In this document: in pieces, positions 1 through 7,540 of the stretch
Numbering within the stretch: the stretch's first letter is position 1
Layout of the letters: each line of letters begins with the position of its first letter
Assembly (NCBI GenBank): GCA_947577075.1
Contig: CANPTW010000025.1
Location: 1 to 36,663, forward strand
Direction: 5' to 3'
DNA: 36,663 nucleotides
From: an uncultured Oscillibacter sp.
Lineage (GTDB): Bacteria; Bacillota; Clostridia; Oscillospirales; Oscillospiraceae
Made by a program: the position numbers and the translations under genes
Notes under the pieces: generated by a model
What the model was told of the DNA's origin: nothing
The model's database searches: none
The model's input: only the letters and a program-made list of their open reading frames with translations

Positions 1-1377
1 CTGGCCGTGGAGTGGTACCGCAAGGCCGCCGACGCCGGCCTGTCCCGGGGCATGTGCAACCTGGCCTGGTGCTATGAGCACGGCAAGGGCGTGGACCAGA
101 GTCCGGAGGAATCCTTCGCCTGGTATCAAAAGGCCGCGGACCAGGGGGACCCCAGGGGGCTTTTCAGCGTGGCCCGGGCCTATGACTACGGCATCGGCAC
201 GGCCCCGGACATGGAGAAGGCCGCCCAGTGGTATCAAAAGGCGGCCGACGCCGGGTCCGCCCCCGCCACCTGCGACCTGGGCGTGTGCTATGAGCGGGGA
301 GAGGGCGTGCCCCAGAGCTTTGAGAAGGCGGTGGAGCTTTACCGCAAGGCCGCCGAAATGGGCAACGCGCCGGGGCAGTGCAATCTGGGCTTCATGTATG
401 AAGCCGGCCGGGGCGTGCCCCAGAGCTGGGAGGAGGCCGTAAAATGGTACTCCGCCTCCGCCCAGCAGGGCTTCCCCCGGGCTCAGTGCAACCTGGCGTG
501 GTGCTATGAGCGCGGCAAGGGCGTGGAGGTCAACCTGACCCGCGCCTGCCATTGGTACCGCAAGGCGGCGGACCAGGGGGAGCCCCGGGGCATGTTCTGC
601 CTGGGCTTGTGCTATAAGTACGGCAAGGGCGTGGAACAGAGCGACGCCGAGGCCGTCCAGTGGTACCGCAGGGCGGCGGAGGCGGGGTACACCCGGGCCC
701 TGTGCAACCTGGGCGTGTGCTATGAATTCGGCGAGGGCGTGGAGCAGAGCCTGGAGCAGGCCGCGGAGCTCTACCGCCAGGCGGCGGAGAAGGGCGACCC
801 GGCGGGCCAGTGCAACCTGGGCTATCTGTACGAAACCGGCCGGGGCGTGGAACAGGACTGGAAGCGGGCCGCCGGGCTTTACAGGCAGTCGGCGGAGGCG
901 GGCTATCCGAGGGCCATGTGCTGCTACGGCTATTGCTGTGAGGCGGGCCAGGGCGCGGACAAGGACATCTCCGCCGCCGTGGAGTGGTATCGGAGGGCCG
1001 CCGACGCCGGGGACGCCAACGGCGCCTGCAACCTGGGCTATCTGTATGAGACCGGCGAGGGCGTGGGGCAGAGCTGGGACCAGGCCGTCCAATGGTACCG
1101 CAGGGCGGCGGAGCAGGGCCATGCCCGGGCGCAGTACCTCCTGGGCTGGTGCCACGAACACGGCAAGGGCCTGGAAGCCAGCGCGGAAAAGGCCCGCGAG
1201 CTCTATGCCGCCGCCGCCAAGCAGGGCTATGAGCACGCGGCGGAGGCGCTGGAGCGGCTGAAAAACGGCCCGAAAGCGGAACCCGCCAAGCCGCGGGAGA
1301 CAAGGGCCCCCGAAAAGAAGGAGAAAAAAGCCGAGAAGGGCGGTTTCCTCAAGGGCCTTTTCGGCGGGCGGAAATAA
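1..1377 (+). CDS. Sel1-like repeat protein, 5' end outside window
   Basis: Partial gene. The frame is open from base 1, and a GTG at base 7 is only an internal codon, so the true start lies upstream. The protein is almost entirely Sel1 repeats (TPR-like helical pairs of 36 residues with a WYRKAAxxG..CNLG.CYExGxGV pattern). I count eleven full repeats and a twelfth half repeat, followed by a short charged lysine/glutamate tail ending GLFGGRK. Most repeats carry one or two cysteines in the CNLGVCYE helix, an unusually Cys-rich version. Sel1 repeats generally mediate protein-protein contacts and no catalytic domain is visible, so no function is assigned. Repeats 1-4 and 5-8 match each other position by position, which suggests duplication of a four-repeat block. 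The gene converges on nrdR. Confidence 0.9.
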   Translation: MAVEWYRKAADAGLSRGMCNLAWCYEHGKGVDQSPEESFAWYQKAADQGDPRGLFSVARAYDYGIGTAPDMEKAAQWYQKAADAGSAPATCDLGVCYERGEGVPQSFEKAVELYRKAAEMGNAPGQCNLGFMYEAGRGVPQSWEEAVKWYSASAQQGFPRAQCNLAWCYERGKGVEVNLTRACHWYRKAADQGEPRGMFCLGLCYKYGKGVEQSDAEAVQWYRRAAEAGYTRALCNLGVCYEFGEGVEQSLEQAAELYRQAAEKGDPAGQCNLGYLYETGRGVEQDWKRAAGLYRQSAEAGYPRAMCCYGYCCEAGQGADKDISAAVEWYRRAADAGDANGACNLGYLYETGEGVGQSWDQAVQWYRRAAEQGHARAQYLLGWCHEHGKGLEASAEKARELYAAAAKQGYEHAAEALERLKNGPKAEPAKPRETRAPEKKEKKAEKGGFLKGLFGGRK

Positions 1378-1451
1378 GAACCCGCCTTCATATTCGGGGA
1401 ACGGCGGACAGGCGGGAAGGGGCCGCTCGGACGGCGTTCCGCGGTTGTGCA

Positions 1452-1643
1452 TATAGTCAACGCAGTTGAAAAGAAGCATACACTTCTTTTCAACCGGCGG
1501 GCCATTGGCCCGCCGGGGCGCAGAGCGCCTGTGCGTTTCCTATGAAGTCAAGCACAGTGAGCCGCTCACGCGGCTTACGGCGCTGTAAAACAGCGCCGTA
1601 TTGAAAAGAATCCTTTGGACTCTTTTCAACTGTGCTGACTATA
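1452..1643. repeat. MITE-like inverted-repeat element with internal hairpins
   Basis: About 190 bp bounded by TATAGTCA (1452-1459) and TGACTATA (1636-1643). Just inside each end lies a TTGAAAAGA hairpin: GTTGAAAAGAAG/CTTCTTTTCAAC at 1465-1494 (12 bp, perfect) and TTGAAAAGA/TCTTTTCAA at 1601-1629. Between them are further hairpins at 1495-1515 (9 bp), 1517-1529 (5 bp), 1557-1578 (9 bp, one wobble) and 1577-1599 (10 bp). The two ends are inverted copies of one sequence, like a small non-autonomous mobile element. There is no coding capacity. A related single end lies at 34550-34590. It could instead be a structured RNA, since the right end can also pair with 1546-1558. Confidence 0.6.
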
Positions 1644-1663
1644 ACAGCGTTCGAGTCCCCCTG

Positions 1664-1699
1664 AAAAACGCGCCGGACCGGCAGAGCCGGTCCGGCGCG
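1664..1699 (-). terminator. Intrinsic terminator downstream of nrdR
   Basis: A perfect 14-bp GC-rich stem (1669-1682 with 1686-1699, loop AGA) is followed by five Ts when read on the minus strand (1668-1664). It lies about 90-120 bases beyond the nrdR stop. Confidence 0.7.
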
Positions 1700-1759
1700 C
1701 AGCTTGTCACAAAACGGGGAACCCCTTCAGAGGGGCAAAAAAGAGCGGCGGGAGGAACC

Positions 1760-1782
1760 CGGGAGGGGGCCCTCCCGTTTTT
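1760..1782 (+). terminator. Plus-strand terminator facing nrdR
   Basis: Stem CGGGAGG/CCTCCCG (1760-1766 with 1771-1777) followed by TTTTT on the plus strand. It would stop read-through from the Sel1 gene before it runs antisense into nrdR. Confidence 0.55.
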
Positions 1783-1785
1783 GCA

Positions 1786-2241
1786 TCAGCGCTCGGCCAG
1801 GAGCTTGGTCAGCTCCTCCATAAAGCTGTCAATATCCTTGAACTGGCGGTACACCGAGGCGAAGCGGACATACGCCACCTGGTCGATGGTCCGCAGATGC
1901 TCCATCACCCGTTCCCCGATGATCTCCGTGCTGACCTCCCGCTCCATGGAGTTTTGAAGCTCCTGCTCAATGTCCGCGGCGATTTTCTCCAGCTTCGCCA
2001 GGGGGACCGGGCGCTTCTCACAGGCCCGGATCATGCCGCTGAGAACCTTCCCCCGGTCGAAGCTCTGGCGGCTGCCGTCCTTCTTCACCACCACCACGGG
2101 GAGGCTCTCCACCGTCTCATAGGTCGTGAAGCGCCGTCCGCAGGAGAGGCACTCCCTCCGGCGGCGGATGCTGCTGTTCTCGTCGGCGGGACGGGAATCG
2201 ATGACCTTGCTCTCATTGAAGCCGCAATAGGGACATTTCAT
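1786..2241 (-). CDS. nrdR: Transcriptional repressor NrdR
   Basis: A 151-residue protein of typical NrdR length. The N-terminal zinc ribbon has CPYC at residues 3-6 and CLSC at 31-34, followed by the basic RRF segment. The rest (about 49-139) is the ATP-cone domain that senses ATP/dATP. In the known family NrdR represses ribonucleotide reductase genes by binding NrdR boxes; no nrd gene or clear box is in this window. The start is ATG at 2241, with AGGAGG six bases upstream. The frame stays open further upstream, but that extension lacks a ribosome site and is proline/arginine-rich. Monocistronic, with its own promoter candidate and terminator. Confidence 0.95.
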   Translation of the reverse strand: MKCPYCGFNESKVIDSRPADENSSIRRRRECLSCGRRFTTYETVESLPVVVVKKDGSRQSFDRGKVLSGMIRACEKRPVPLAKLEKIAADIEQELQNSMEREVSTEIIGERVMEHLRTIDQVAYVRFASVYRQFKDIDSFMEELTKLLAER

Positions 2242-2661
2242 ATAGGACCTCCTGATCCTCCGCCGGTTTCCCGGCGGCCCGCGTCCGCATCTGCGGACGC
2301 CCTCCATGCTTCCCGAAGGCGTATCCCAGGGGCCTTGGGAATGTTCGGGTGTATTATATCACGCCGTTTCTAAAATTGATAGAATTTTGTCAAAATATTT
2401 TCTAAAATTTCCCTTTATTTTTTGCCGGAGGGCGTCTCCAAATTCCCGGAATGCCGGATTGGGGGAAGTTTTTCGTCCGGCAGGGCGCTTTGCCGGTTTT
2501 AGAACCTGCATTCATGACCGGAGAATGCCGGATGGACGGGGGCTTTCCCCGCCGGACGGGGATATTTCCCGCAGGAACCCGGACGGATTTCAAGGGAAAT
2601 TGGCGTGGCATGGCGGGGAAATCCCCGGCCGGGCGGCGGTCAACGGCTGTGCATACAGGCT
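2242..2661. other. Non-coding stretch upstream of nrdR
   Basis: No believable gene. 2281-2300 holds a hairpin (GCGTCCGC/GCGGACGC). 2350-2440 is strikingly AT-rich and carries an nrdR promoter candidate. 2440-2660 is GC-rich with several short CCGG-rich hairpins and a loosely repeated segment (near 2446 and 2518) of unknown meaning. Confidence 0.5.
2353..2358 (-). promoter_or_regulatory. Candidate nrdR promoter, extended -10
   Basis: Read on the minus strand this is TGATATAAT: a perfect TATAAT with the TG of an extended -10. There is no good -35 at 16-18 bases; the TTGACA further up sits 29 bases away. About 110 bases upstream of the nrdR start, in an AT-rich island. Confidence 0.45.
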
Positions 2662-3180
2662 CTAAAAAACGGGGCGGTCCTGCTCGTCGAAGGCATAGAC
2701 CGCATAGGCCCCTGTTCCCACCGCCCGGACCCGGGCGAAGCAGAACAGCGTGGTCAGGGGAAACGGCCGGCCCTTGTCATAGGGCAGGGCCAGATACCGG
2801 ACGCTTCCCTCCCGCCGGGTCAGGGCGCCCCGGGCCCCCTTCAGCCGCCGGCGGAGCCACGGAGCCCGGAAAAGCCCCTCCGGGGCGGGGGCGGGCTCCC
2901 ACTTCTCCGCTTCCCGGTTTCCCGCCGGGCGGACCTCCCCCCGGAGGAGCCGGCCCAGGGGCGCGGTAAGCCGCCCGGAGAAGCGCCGCCGGATCATCCC
3001 CTGGCCGCCCTCCGGCTCCAGCACGCCCAGGCGGAGCTCTCCCCGGTCCCCCACGGCCCAGGCGCACCAGAGCCCCTCCGGCAGGGGGCAGCGGGCGGAA
3101 AACCAGGTGTACAGGCCCTCCCGCTCCGCGGAGAGCTCACCGGCGGGCCTGCCCTCCAGGAGTAAGGGATATTTATCCAT
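2662..3180 (-). CDS. Hypothetical protein, 172 aa
   Basis: Not recognised. Start taken at ATG 3180 (MDKYPLLLEG...), preceded by a G-rich ribosome site; an upstream in-frame ATG would place the start inside the terminator of the next gene. The product looks soluble and basic, with no signal peptide or membrane span. The first half looks beta-rich, with a GELRLGVLEPEG segment followed by a basic stretch (RRRFSGRLTAPLGR). A second half containing WLRRRLKGARGALTRREG ends in FAFDEQDRPVF-like acidic/aromatic sequence. The coding frame shows the strong G/C third-position bias of neighbouring genes, which supports it being real. It follows the secreted protein gene after a terminator and so probably has its own promoter, which I could not identify. 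Confidence 0.7.
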   Translation of the reverse strand: MDKYPLLLEGRPAGELSAEREGLYTWFSARCPLPEGLWCAWAVGDRGELRLGVLEPEGGQGMIRRRFSGRLTAPLGRLLRGEVRPAGNREAEKWEPAPAPEGLFRAPWLRRRLKGARGALTRREGSVRYLALPYDKGRPFPLTTLFCFARVRAVGTGAYAVYAFDEQDRPVF

Positions 3181-3207
3181 CTCCGCCGCCCCCCCTTGCC
3201 GCAAAAT

Positions 3208-3246
3208 AGGACCCCGTCTGCGCAATTATATGCGCAGACGGGGTCC
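3208..3246 (-). terminator. Strong terminator after the mazF unit
   Basis: A 13-bp stem CCCCGTCTGCGCA/TGCGCAGACGGGG (3211-3223 with 3230-3242) with a TATAAT loop on the minus strand. It is extended by TCC/GGA across a bulged G and followed on the minus strand by TATTTTG. Eleven bases beyond the stop of the gene ending at 3257. Confidence 0.8.
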
Positions 3247-3256
3247 GTTATGTACC

Positions 3257-3745
3257 TCAGGAAACCGTGTAGCTCCCCCTGGCCAGCACCTTCGTGGTGC
3301 CCGACCCGGCCCGGACGCCCCGGCCCTCGATGGTCATCATGTACAGGTGGTTCTGGACCAGGGCCCCGCCGTTGGCCAGCGTTCCGGCGGTGGTTTCGTC
3401 GATAAGGCCCGGGTCCGAGGGGGAGACGCAGACGGCGCTTCCCACTCGCAACATCACCTCGCAGCCGATGTCCCCGGTGAGAGTCTGCCCCTCCGAAAGG
3501 GTCACCACGGAGAAGGAGGCGGAGGTCCCGGAGGAGGCGCCGGGGACGGCTTGTCCCGTCCGCTCGGCAATCTTCTGGTCCACCCGCTGCATCAGCTGGG
3601 AGAAAAACGTGTCGTTCAAATAGCTCAGGGTCACCAGCGGGTCCTCGGCGGACCCGGCCTCCGCGGCCAGGGACGCCGTGGTCATCAGCACGGCGCTGAG
3701 GGCCAGGAGCACCGCGGAGCGCAGCAGCCAGCGGTCTTTTTTCAT
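3257..3745 (-). CDS. Secreted hypothetical protein downstream of mazF
   Basis: A 162-residue protein. ATG at 3745 has a GAGGAGGT ribosome site at ideal spacing; the longer reading with upstream residues has none. Residues 1-28 (MKKDRWLLRSAVLLALSAVL...) form a signal peptide or N-terminal anchor. Residues 60-75 contain a serine/glycine-rich linker. The C-terminal half has a small beta-rich pattern: GDIGCEVMLRVGSAVC, then DETTAGTLANGGAL, then MTIEGRGV...KVLARGSYTV. The pattern suggests a conserved extracellular domain, but I cannot name the family. It lies 59 bases after mazF on the same strand and ends in a strong terminator, so the two are probably cotranscribed. No enzyme motif was seen. Confidence 0.75.
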   Translation of the reverse strand: MKKDRWLLRSAVLLALSAVLMTTASLAAEAGSAEDPLVTLSYLNDTFFSQLMQRVDQKIAERTGQAVPGASSGTSASFSVVTLSEGQTLTGDIGCEVMLRVGSAVCVSPSDPGLIDETTAGTLANGGALVQNHLYMMTIEGRGVRAGSGTTKVLARGSYTVS

Positions 3746-3804
3746 GATGTACCTCCTCTGTACGCCTCCCGGCGGGGGGATAACCCCGCCGGGAGGTCCG
3801 ATGA

Positions 3805-4173
3805 TCAAACCAGTTGGTCGTGGGGCAGCCCGAAGCTGACCGCGATCGCCGTATCCACCTTTGTCATCACGTTCTCTTCCACATGGCCCATGCGCTCCCG
3901 GAGCCGCTTCTTATCCAGGGTCCGCACCTGCTCCAGCAGGACGACGGAATCCCGGCTCAGGCCGCAGCTCTGGTCCACGGGAAGATCGATATGTGTGGGC
4001 AGCCGGGTCTTCCCGGTCTGGGAAGTGATGGCCGCCGCGATCACGGTGGGACTGTAGCGGTTTCCGGTGTCGTTCTGGATGATCAGAACGGGCCGGACGC
4101 CGCCCTGCTCGCTGCCCACCACCGGGGAGAGATCGGCATAGTAAATATCGCCGCGCTTGACACTCGTATCCAC
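3805..4173 (-). CDS. mazF: MazF/NdoA-type mRNA interferase toxin
   Basis: Clear MazF/EndoA family: [20 protein letters not shown], then [25 protein letters not shown] and [13 protein letters not shown]. The family cleaves single-stranded mRNA at short sites; the conserved arginine of VRPVL and threonine of AITSQ match the catalytic pair of B. subtilis MazF. Length is about 122 residues, normal for the family. Two GTG starts are possible: 4182 lies only one base after GGAG, whereas 4173 has about ten bases of spacing and gives a length closer to relatives, so 4173 is chosen. No MazE antitoxin and no alr precede it; the 200 bases upstream hold no suitable small gene. Either the antitoxin is elsewhere or this copy is unpaired. 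Confidence 0.92.
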   Translation of the reverse strand: MDTSVKRGDIYYADLSPVVGSEQGGVRPVLIIQNDTGNRYSPTVIAAAITSQTGKTRLPTHIDLPVDQSCGLSRDSVVLLEQVRTLDKKRLRERMGHVEENVMTKVDTAIAVSFGLPHDQLV

Positions 4174-4373
4174 AAAGTTCACACTCCGCCGAAAGAAGTA
4201 CCCGCCATCGAAGGGGAAGCGGTTTCCCCCTCGGTGAGGCCACTTTCATTCTCCCACGCAGTTTCGGAATTTATACGCCTCTTTCCGCAAACATTGCGTC
4301 CACGCCGCGGGAGGGGCAAATTCCGGCGTCCTCGCCCCACGTCATCCTATGCGGGGGCGGGGGCGGAGGTTCG

Positions 4374-4988
4374 TCAAGCACCGTCTTCCGACATTGTATC
4401 ATAAAAAGAGAAGCTCGTAAAGTCCGCCGTCAAAATGATTTCCCCATCCACGGCGATTTCCCCCCGCACCGGGGTTCCCTCCGCCAGGCTCAGCCAAAGG
4501 GTGGAGAGAATCTTCCCGTCCTTTACCCCCGTCTGGTCCACGGTGAGCCGGAGGCAGGGGACGCCGCCCCACTCCTCCTCGTTCTCCTCCAGCAGCCAGC
4601 CGTCCCGGAGGGCGCTCATCAGCCGGGGCAGGCAGGCGGCGGGGCTGATCTCCTCATCGCTGAGGGTCCCGGCGTTGAGGCTCTCCCCCTCGTACTCCAG
4701 CCGCCAGTCCGGCTCGCTGAGCACGGCCCGCACGCCGGCGATGGTCTCCGGGGCCAGGACCTCCACAACGCTCTCCCCGCCGGGAACGTAGTCGCAGCGG
4801 AGAACCGCCTCCCAGGCCAGGCCCTCCTGGTCACAGGAGACGGCCGCCTCCATGGCGCAGCCCGTCATGTCGTGATAGCGGTCCCGCAGGTCCGCCGTCC
4901 GGGATTCCGCTTCCCCGCCGCTTCCGCCGCCGCAGGCGGGCAGCGTGAGCAGCAGGGTCATCATCAGTGCGCACGTCCACAGGCGCAC
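4374..4988 (-). CDS. Lipoprotein, GerS/LolA-like candidate
   Basis: A 204-residue lipoprotein with signal peptide and lipobox LPAC (Cys19). The start is GTG 4988 with AGGAGG seven bases upstream, 13 bases after nnrDE, so the two form an operon. The mature part has alternating beta segments: W..VLRCDYVPGGESVVEVLAPETI, then WRLEYEGESLNAG, then WGGVPCLRLTVD, then LWLSLAEGTPVRGEIAVDGEIILTADFTSF. This pattern fits the convex beta-sheet of LolA-like lipoproteins. In other Clostridia a lipoprotein of this kind (GerS, needed for spore cortex breakdown in C. difficile) lies next to alr. The family call is an inference from gene position and pattern, not from a search. Confidence 0.65.
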   Translation of the reverse strand: MRLWTCALMMTLLLTLPACGGGSGGEAESRTADLRDRYHDMTGCAMEAAVSCDQEGLAWEAVLRCDYVPGGESVVEVLAPETIAGVRAVLSEPDWRLEYEGESLNAGTLSDEEISPAACLPRLMSALRDGWLLEENEEEWGGVPCLRLTVDQTGVKDGKILSTLWLSLAEGTPVRGEIAVDGEIILTADFTSFSFYDTMSEDGA

Positions 4989-5001
4989 GGGAAGACCTCC
5001 T

Positions 5002-6567
5002 TTATGTTCCGTGTTTTTGAAGCTCGGAAAACACCCTGGGGAAGGCGGCGATCACGTCCTCCGGCGTCATGCAGTACTCCGTCAGCGCCTCCGCCGCCAG
5101 GTCCCCAGCCCGGCCGTGAATCCACACGGCCCCCGCCGCCGCCAGCACCGGGGAAGCCCCCTGGGCCAGCAGGGAGGCGGTGAGCCCCGTCAGCACGTCG
5201 CCGCTGCCCCCCTTGGCAAGGCCCGCGTTCCCGGTGGTGTTTACCAGGGCGTTCCCCTCCGGCACGGCGGCGACCGTCCGGTGCCCCTTCAGCACCAGGA
5301 TGCAGCCGTGGGCCCGGGCAAACGCCCGGGCGGCCTCCACCCGCCCCCCGGCGAGGCTCCCCCCGATCCGGGCAAACTCCCCGTCGTGAGGCGTGAGAAT
5401 GGTGACGCGCCCCCGGCGGCTGTCCAGGATATCTATATGTCCCTCCAGCGCATTTATGCCGTCCGCGTCCAGCACCACGGGCTTCTCCGTCCTCACGAGA
5501 ACGTCCCGGACCAGCTGCGCCGCCTCCTCGTGCCGCCCCAGGCCGGGACCCAGGGCCAGCACATCGCAGTCCCCCAGCTTCTCCAGAACGGCCGGGAGGG
5601 CCCTCCGGAGCCGGGCCTTCCCGCTGAGGCGGTCCCCCCAGCCGCCGGACAGGGGGAAGGGCATGGCGCAGACGCATTTCGCCGCCTCCGCCTGCCAGAT
5701 GCTGTCGGGAACCCCCAGGTACACCAGCCCGCAGCCGGACCGCGCCGCCGCCAGGGCCGTCAAATAGGGCGCGCCGGTATAGCCCACGGAGCCGCCCACC
5801 ACCAGGACCTTGCCGAAGTCCCCCTTGTGGCCGTCCTTCTTCCGGGGCGGCAGGGCCGCGGCGGCGAAGTCCGCCTCCACCGTCTGGACGGGGCAGACCG
5901 CCTCCCGGAGCAGGGCGGCGGGGATGCCGATGTCATGGACGGTGACCCTCCCGGAGAGGACCGCCCCGTCTCCCACGGCCTGGCCGATCTTTTTCAGGCT
6001 GAAGGTGACGGTCCGGTCCGCCTTCACCCCCCGGCCCAGCACCCTGCCCGTGTCCGCCTCCACGCCGCTGGCAATGTCGGCGGCAACAACCGCCCCCCGG
6101 CAGGAGTTGATCAGGTCCACGGCGGCGGCCTCGGACCCGGGGGCGATATCCCGGGAGAGGCCCACGCCGAACAGCGCGTCGACGACCACGTGGCTCCCCC
6201 GGGCCCAGGAAGCCTGGTCCCGGTCCGCGGGGTCGAAGCCCTCCAGTTCCACGCCGCACTCGCTGAGGCGGCCCGTCTCCTCCATGGCGTCGGGGGTGAG
6301 GCGGCCGTACTCCCCCACCAGGAACACCCGGACCTTGAGGCCCATCAGAAAGAGGAGCCGCGCCGCGCCGACGCCGTCCCCCCCGTTGTTCCCCGGGCCG
6401 CAGAACACCGCCGCCCGGCATTTCGCCGGCTTGTCCGGCAGGAGGTCCAGGGCCGCCTGGGCCACCTCCGCCGCCGCCCGCTCCATCAGGTCGATGGAGG
6501 GAATGCGGCGCTCCTCAACGGCTCTTCTGTCCAACTCCCGCATCTGCGCGGCTGAGGCCAATTTCAT
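5002..6567 (-). CDS. nnrDE: Bifunctional NAD(P)H-hydrate epimerase/dehydratase
   Basis: A 521-residue fusion that repairs hydrated NADH and NADPH. Residues 1-215 are the epimerase (YjeF_N, NnrE), with GPGNNGGDG near residue 47, VVDALFGVGL and DIASG. Residues about 225-515 are the ADP/ATP-dependent dehydratase (NnrD), with HKGDFG, GGSVGYTGAP, LTPHDGEFARIGG and the C-terminal GNAGLAKGGSGDVLTG phosphate-binding signature. The start is ATG 6567 (MKLASAAQMRELDRR), with a GGGGGT ribosome site; the open frame further upstream is low-complexity arginine/glycine and crosses the promoter. First gene of an operon with the GerS-like lipoprotein. A sigma-A promoter at 6659-6687 fits. Confidence 0.95.
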   Translation of the reverse strand: MKLASAAQMRELDRRAVEERRIPSIDLMERAAAEVAQAALDLLPDKPAKCRAAVFCGPGNNGGDGVGAARLLFLMGLKVRVFLVGEYGRLTPDAMEETGRLSECGVELEGFDPADRDQASWARGSHVVVDALFGVGLSRDIAPGSEAAAVDLINSCRGAVVAADIASGVEADTGRVLGRGVKADRTVTFSLKKIGQAVGDGAVLSGRVTVHDIGIPAALLREAVCPVQTVEADFAAAALPPRKKDGHKGDFGKVLVVGGSVGYTGAPYLTALAAARSGCGLVYLGVPDSIWQAEAAKCVCAMPFPLSGGWGDRLSGKARLRRALPAVLEKLGDCDVLALGPGLGRHEEAAQLVRDVLVRTEKPVVLDADGINALEGHIDILDSRRGRVTILTPHDGEFARIGGSLAGGRVEAARAFARAHGCILVLKGHRTVAAVPEGNALVNTTGNAGLAKGGSGDVLTGLTASLLAQGASPVLAAAGAVWIHGRAGDLAAEALTEYCMTPEDVIAAFPRVFSELQKHGT

Positions 6568-6658
6568 GGGCCGTACCCCCTTTTTCAAATTCCTTGTTCC
6601 GCCGGACCCCTGGCCGGAAGCGCCCCGGCGTCCGTCCCCGTTTCCGGCCGTTTTCCCT

Positions 6659-6687
6659 ATCATACCACGCCTCCGGCGGCTTTTCAA
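6659..6687 (-). promoter_or_regulatory. nnrDE promoter
   Basis: On the minus strand: TTGAAA, 17 bases, TATGAT. Leader to the nnrDE ATG is about 85 bases. Divergent from the promoter at 6730-6758. Confidence 0.6.
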
Positions 6688-6729
6688 CCGTTCCCCCTTT
6701 CGGCCGGTCCGGCGGAGAACACCGGGGGG

Positions 6730-6758
6730 TTGACACATCCCCTTTGTTCAGGTATTCT
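6730..6758 (+). promoter_or_regulatory. Promoter of the two-component operon
   Basis: TTGACA (6730-6735), exactly 17 bases, TATTCT (6753-6758), about 100 bases before the response-regulator ATG. A perfect -35 at ideal spacing. Confidence 0.7.
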
Positions 6759-6856
6759 ATAGCCGGCGTGTGGGAAGGGCCGCGGTGCGCGCCCGTTCCC
6801 ATCCTTATTTTGGCGGCGGCGTTTCCGGGCGCCGCCCGGCGGGAGGTTTTGAAGCC

Positions 6857-7540
6857 ATGTACCGCATCCTGATCGTGGAGGACGACCCCGTCATTGCCGG
6901 GGCCGTGAAGCGGCACCTGGAGAGCTGGGGGTACCAGGTCGCCTGTATTCAAAGGTTTGACGCCGTGCTGGCCGAATTTTTGGAATTTGACCCTCAGCTG
7001 GTGCTGCTGGACATCTCGCTGCCCTTTTTCAACGGCTACCACTGGTGCCGGGAGATCCGAAGGGTTTCCCGGGTGCCGGTCCTCTTCCTGACCTCCGCCT
7101 CCGACAACATGAACGTGGTGATGGCCATGCAGATGGGCGGGGACGACCTGCTGGCCAAGCCCTTTGACCTCCAGGTCCTCTCCGCCAAGGTGCAGGCCAT
7201 GCTGCGGCGGGCCTATGACTTCGGGGCGGCCCCGGCCCTGCTCTCCTGCGGCGGGGCGGTGCTCAACCTCTCCAACGGGACGCTGACCGTCCACGGCGCC
7301 CGAGTGGAGCTGAGCAAAAACGAGGGCAGGCTCCTCCAGCTGCTGCTGGAGAAAAAGGGCCAGACCGTCAGCCGGGACGCCATGATGACGGCCCTTTGGG
7401 AGTCGGACAGCTTCGTGGATGAAAACACGCTGTCCGTCAACGTCAACCGCCTCCGCCGGAAGCTGGAGGCCGCGGGGCTCCCCGGCTTCATCCGCACCCG
7501 GAAGGGCGAGGGCTATCTTGTGGAGGAACCGCCGGTATGA
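6857..7540 (+). CDS. OmpR-family response regulator, BceR-like
   Basis: A 227-residue regulator. Receiver domain (residues 1-115) with acidic pocket EDD at 8-10 and phospho-acceptor Asp52 in LVLLDISLPFFNG, a sequence typical of BceR/VirR-type regulators. The switch threonine lies in VLFLTSAS and the conserved lysine in LAKPFDLQVL. A C-terminal winged helix (about 130-225) ends in VNVNRLRRKLE...IRTRKGEGYLV. ATG 6857 is preceded by GGGAGG. It overlaps the kinase gene by four bases (ATGA), so the two are translationally coupled. BceRS relatives usually control resistance to cell-wall-active peptides through an adjacent BceAB transporter, which is absent here. Confidence 0.92.
   Translation: MYRILIVEDDPVIAGAVKRHLESWGYQVACIQRFDAVLAEFLEFDPQLVLLDISLPFFNGYHWCREIRRVSRVPVLFLTSASDNMNVVMAMQMGGDDLLAKPFDLQVLSAKVQAMLRRAYDFGAAPALLSCGGAVLNLSNGTLTVHGARVELSKNEGRLLQLLLEKKGQTVSRDAMMTALWESDSFVDENTLSVNVNRLRRKLEAAGLPGFIRTRKGEGYLVEEPPV

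Noticed and set aside
1..1300. Regular 108-bp periodicity as possible CRISPR or satellite
   Set aside because: It is explained by Sel1 protein repeats; units are in frame and not identical.
1640..1665. tRNA-like T-loop (GTTCGAGTCCC)
   Set aside because: The flanks do not form the T stem and no acceptor, D or anticodon arms are found. Chance resemblance.
2402..2661. Small frames upstream of nrdR
   Set aside because: Low complexity, no ribosome sites, overlapping on both strands.
4183..4373. Possible mazE antitoxin upstream of mazF
   Set aside because: Too short and no frame with MazE features.
4945..6555. Long plus-strand open frame antisense to nnrDE
   Set aside because: It is the mirror of a well-recognised gene in a GC-rich genome, low complexity (Pro, Gly, Arg, His) with no ribosome site.
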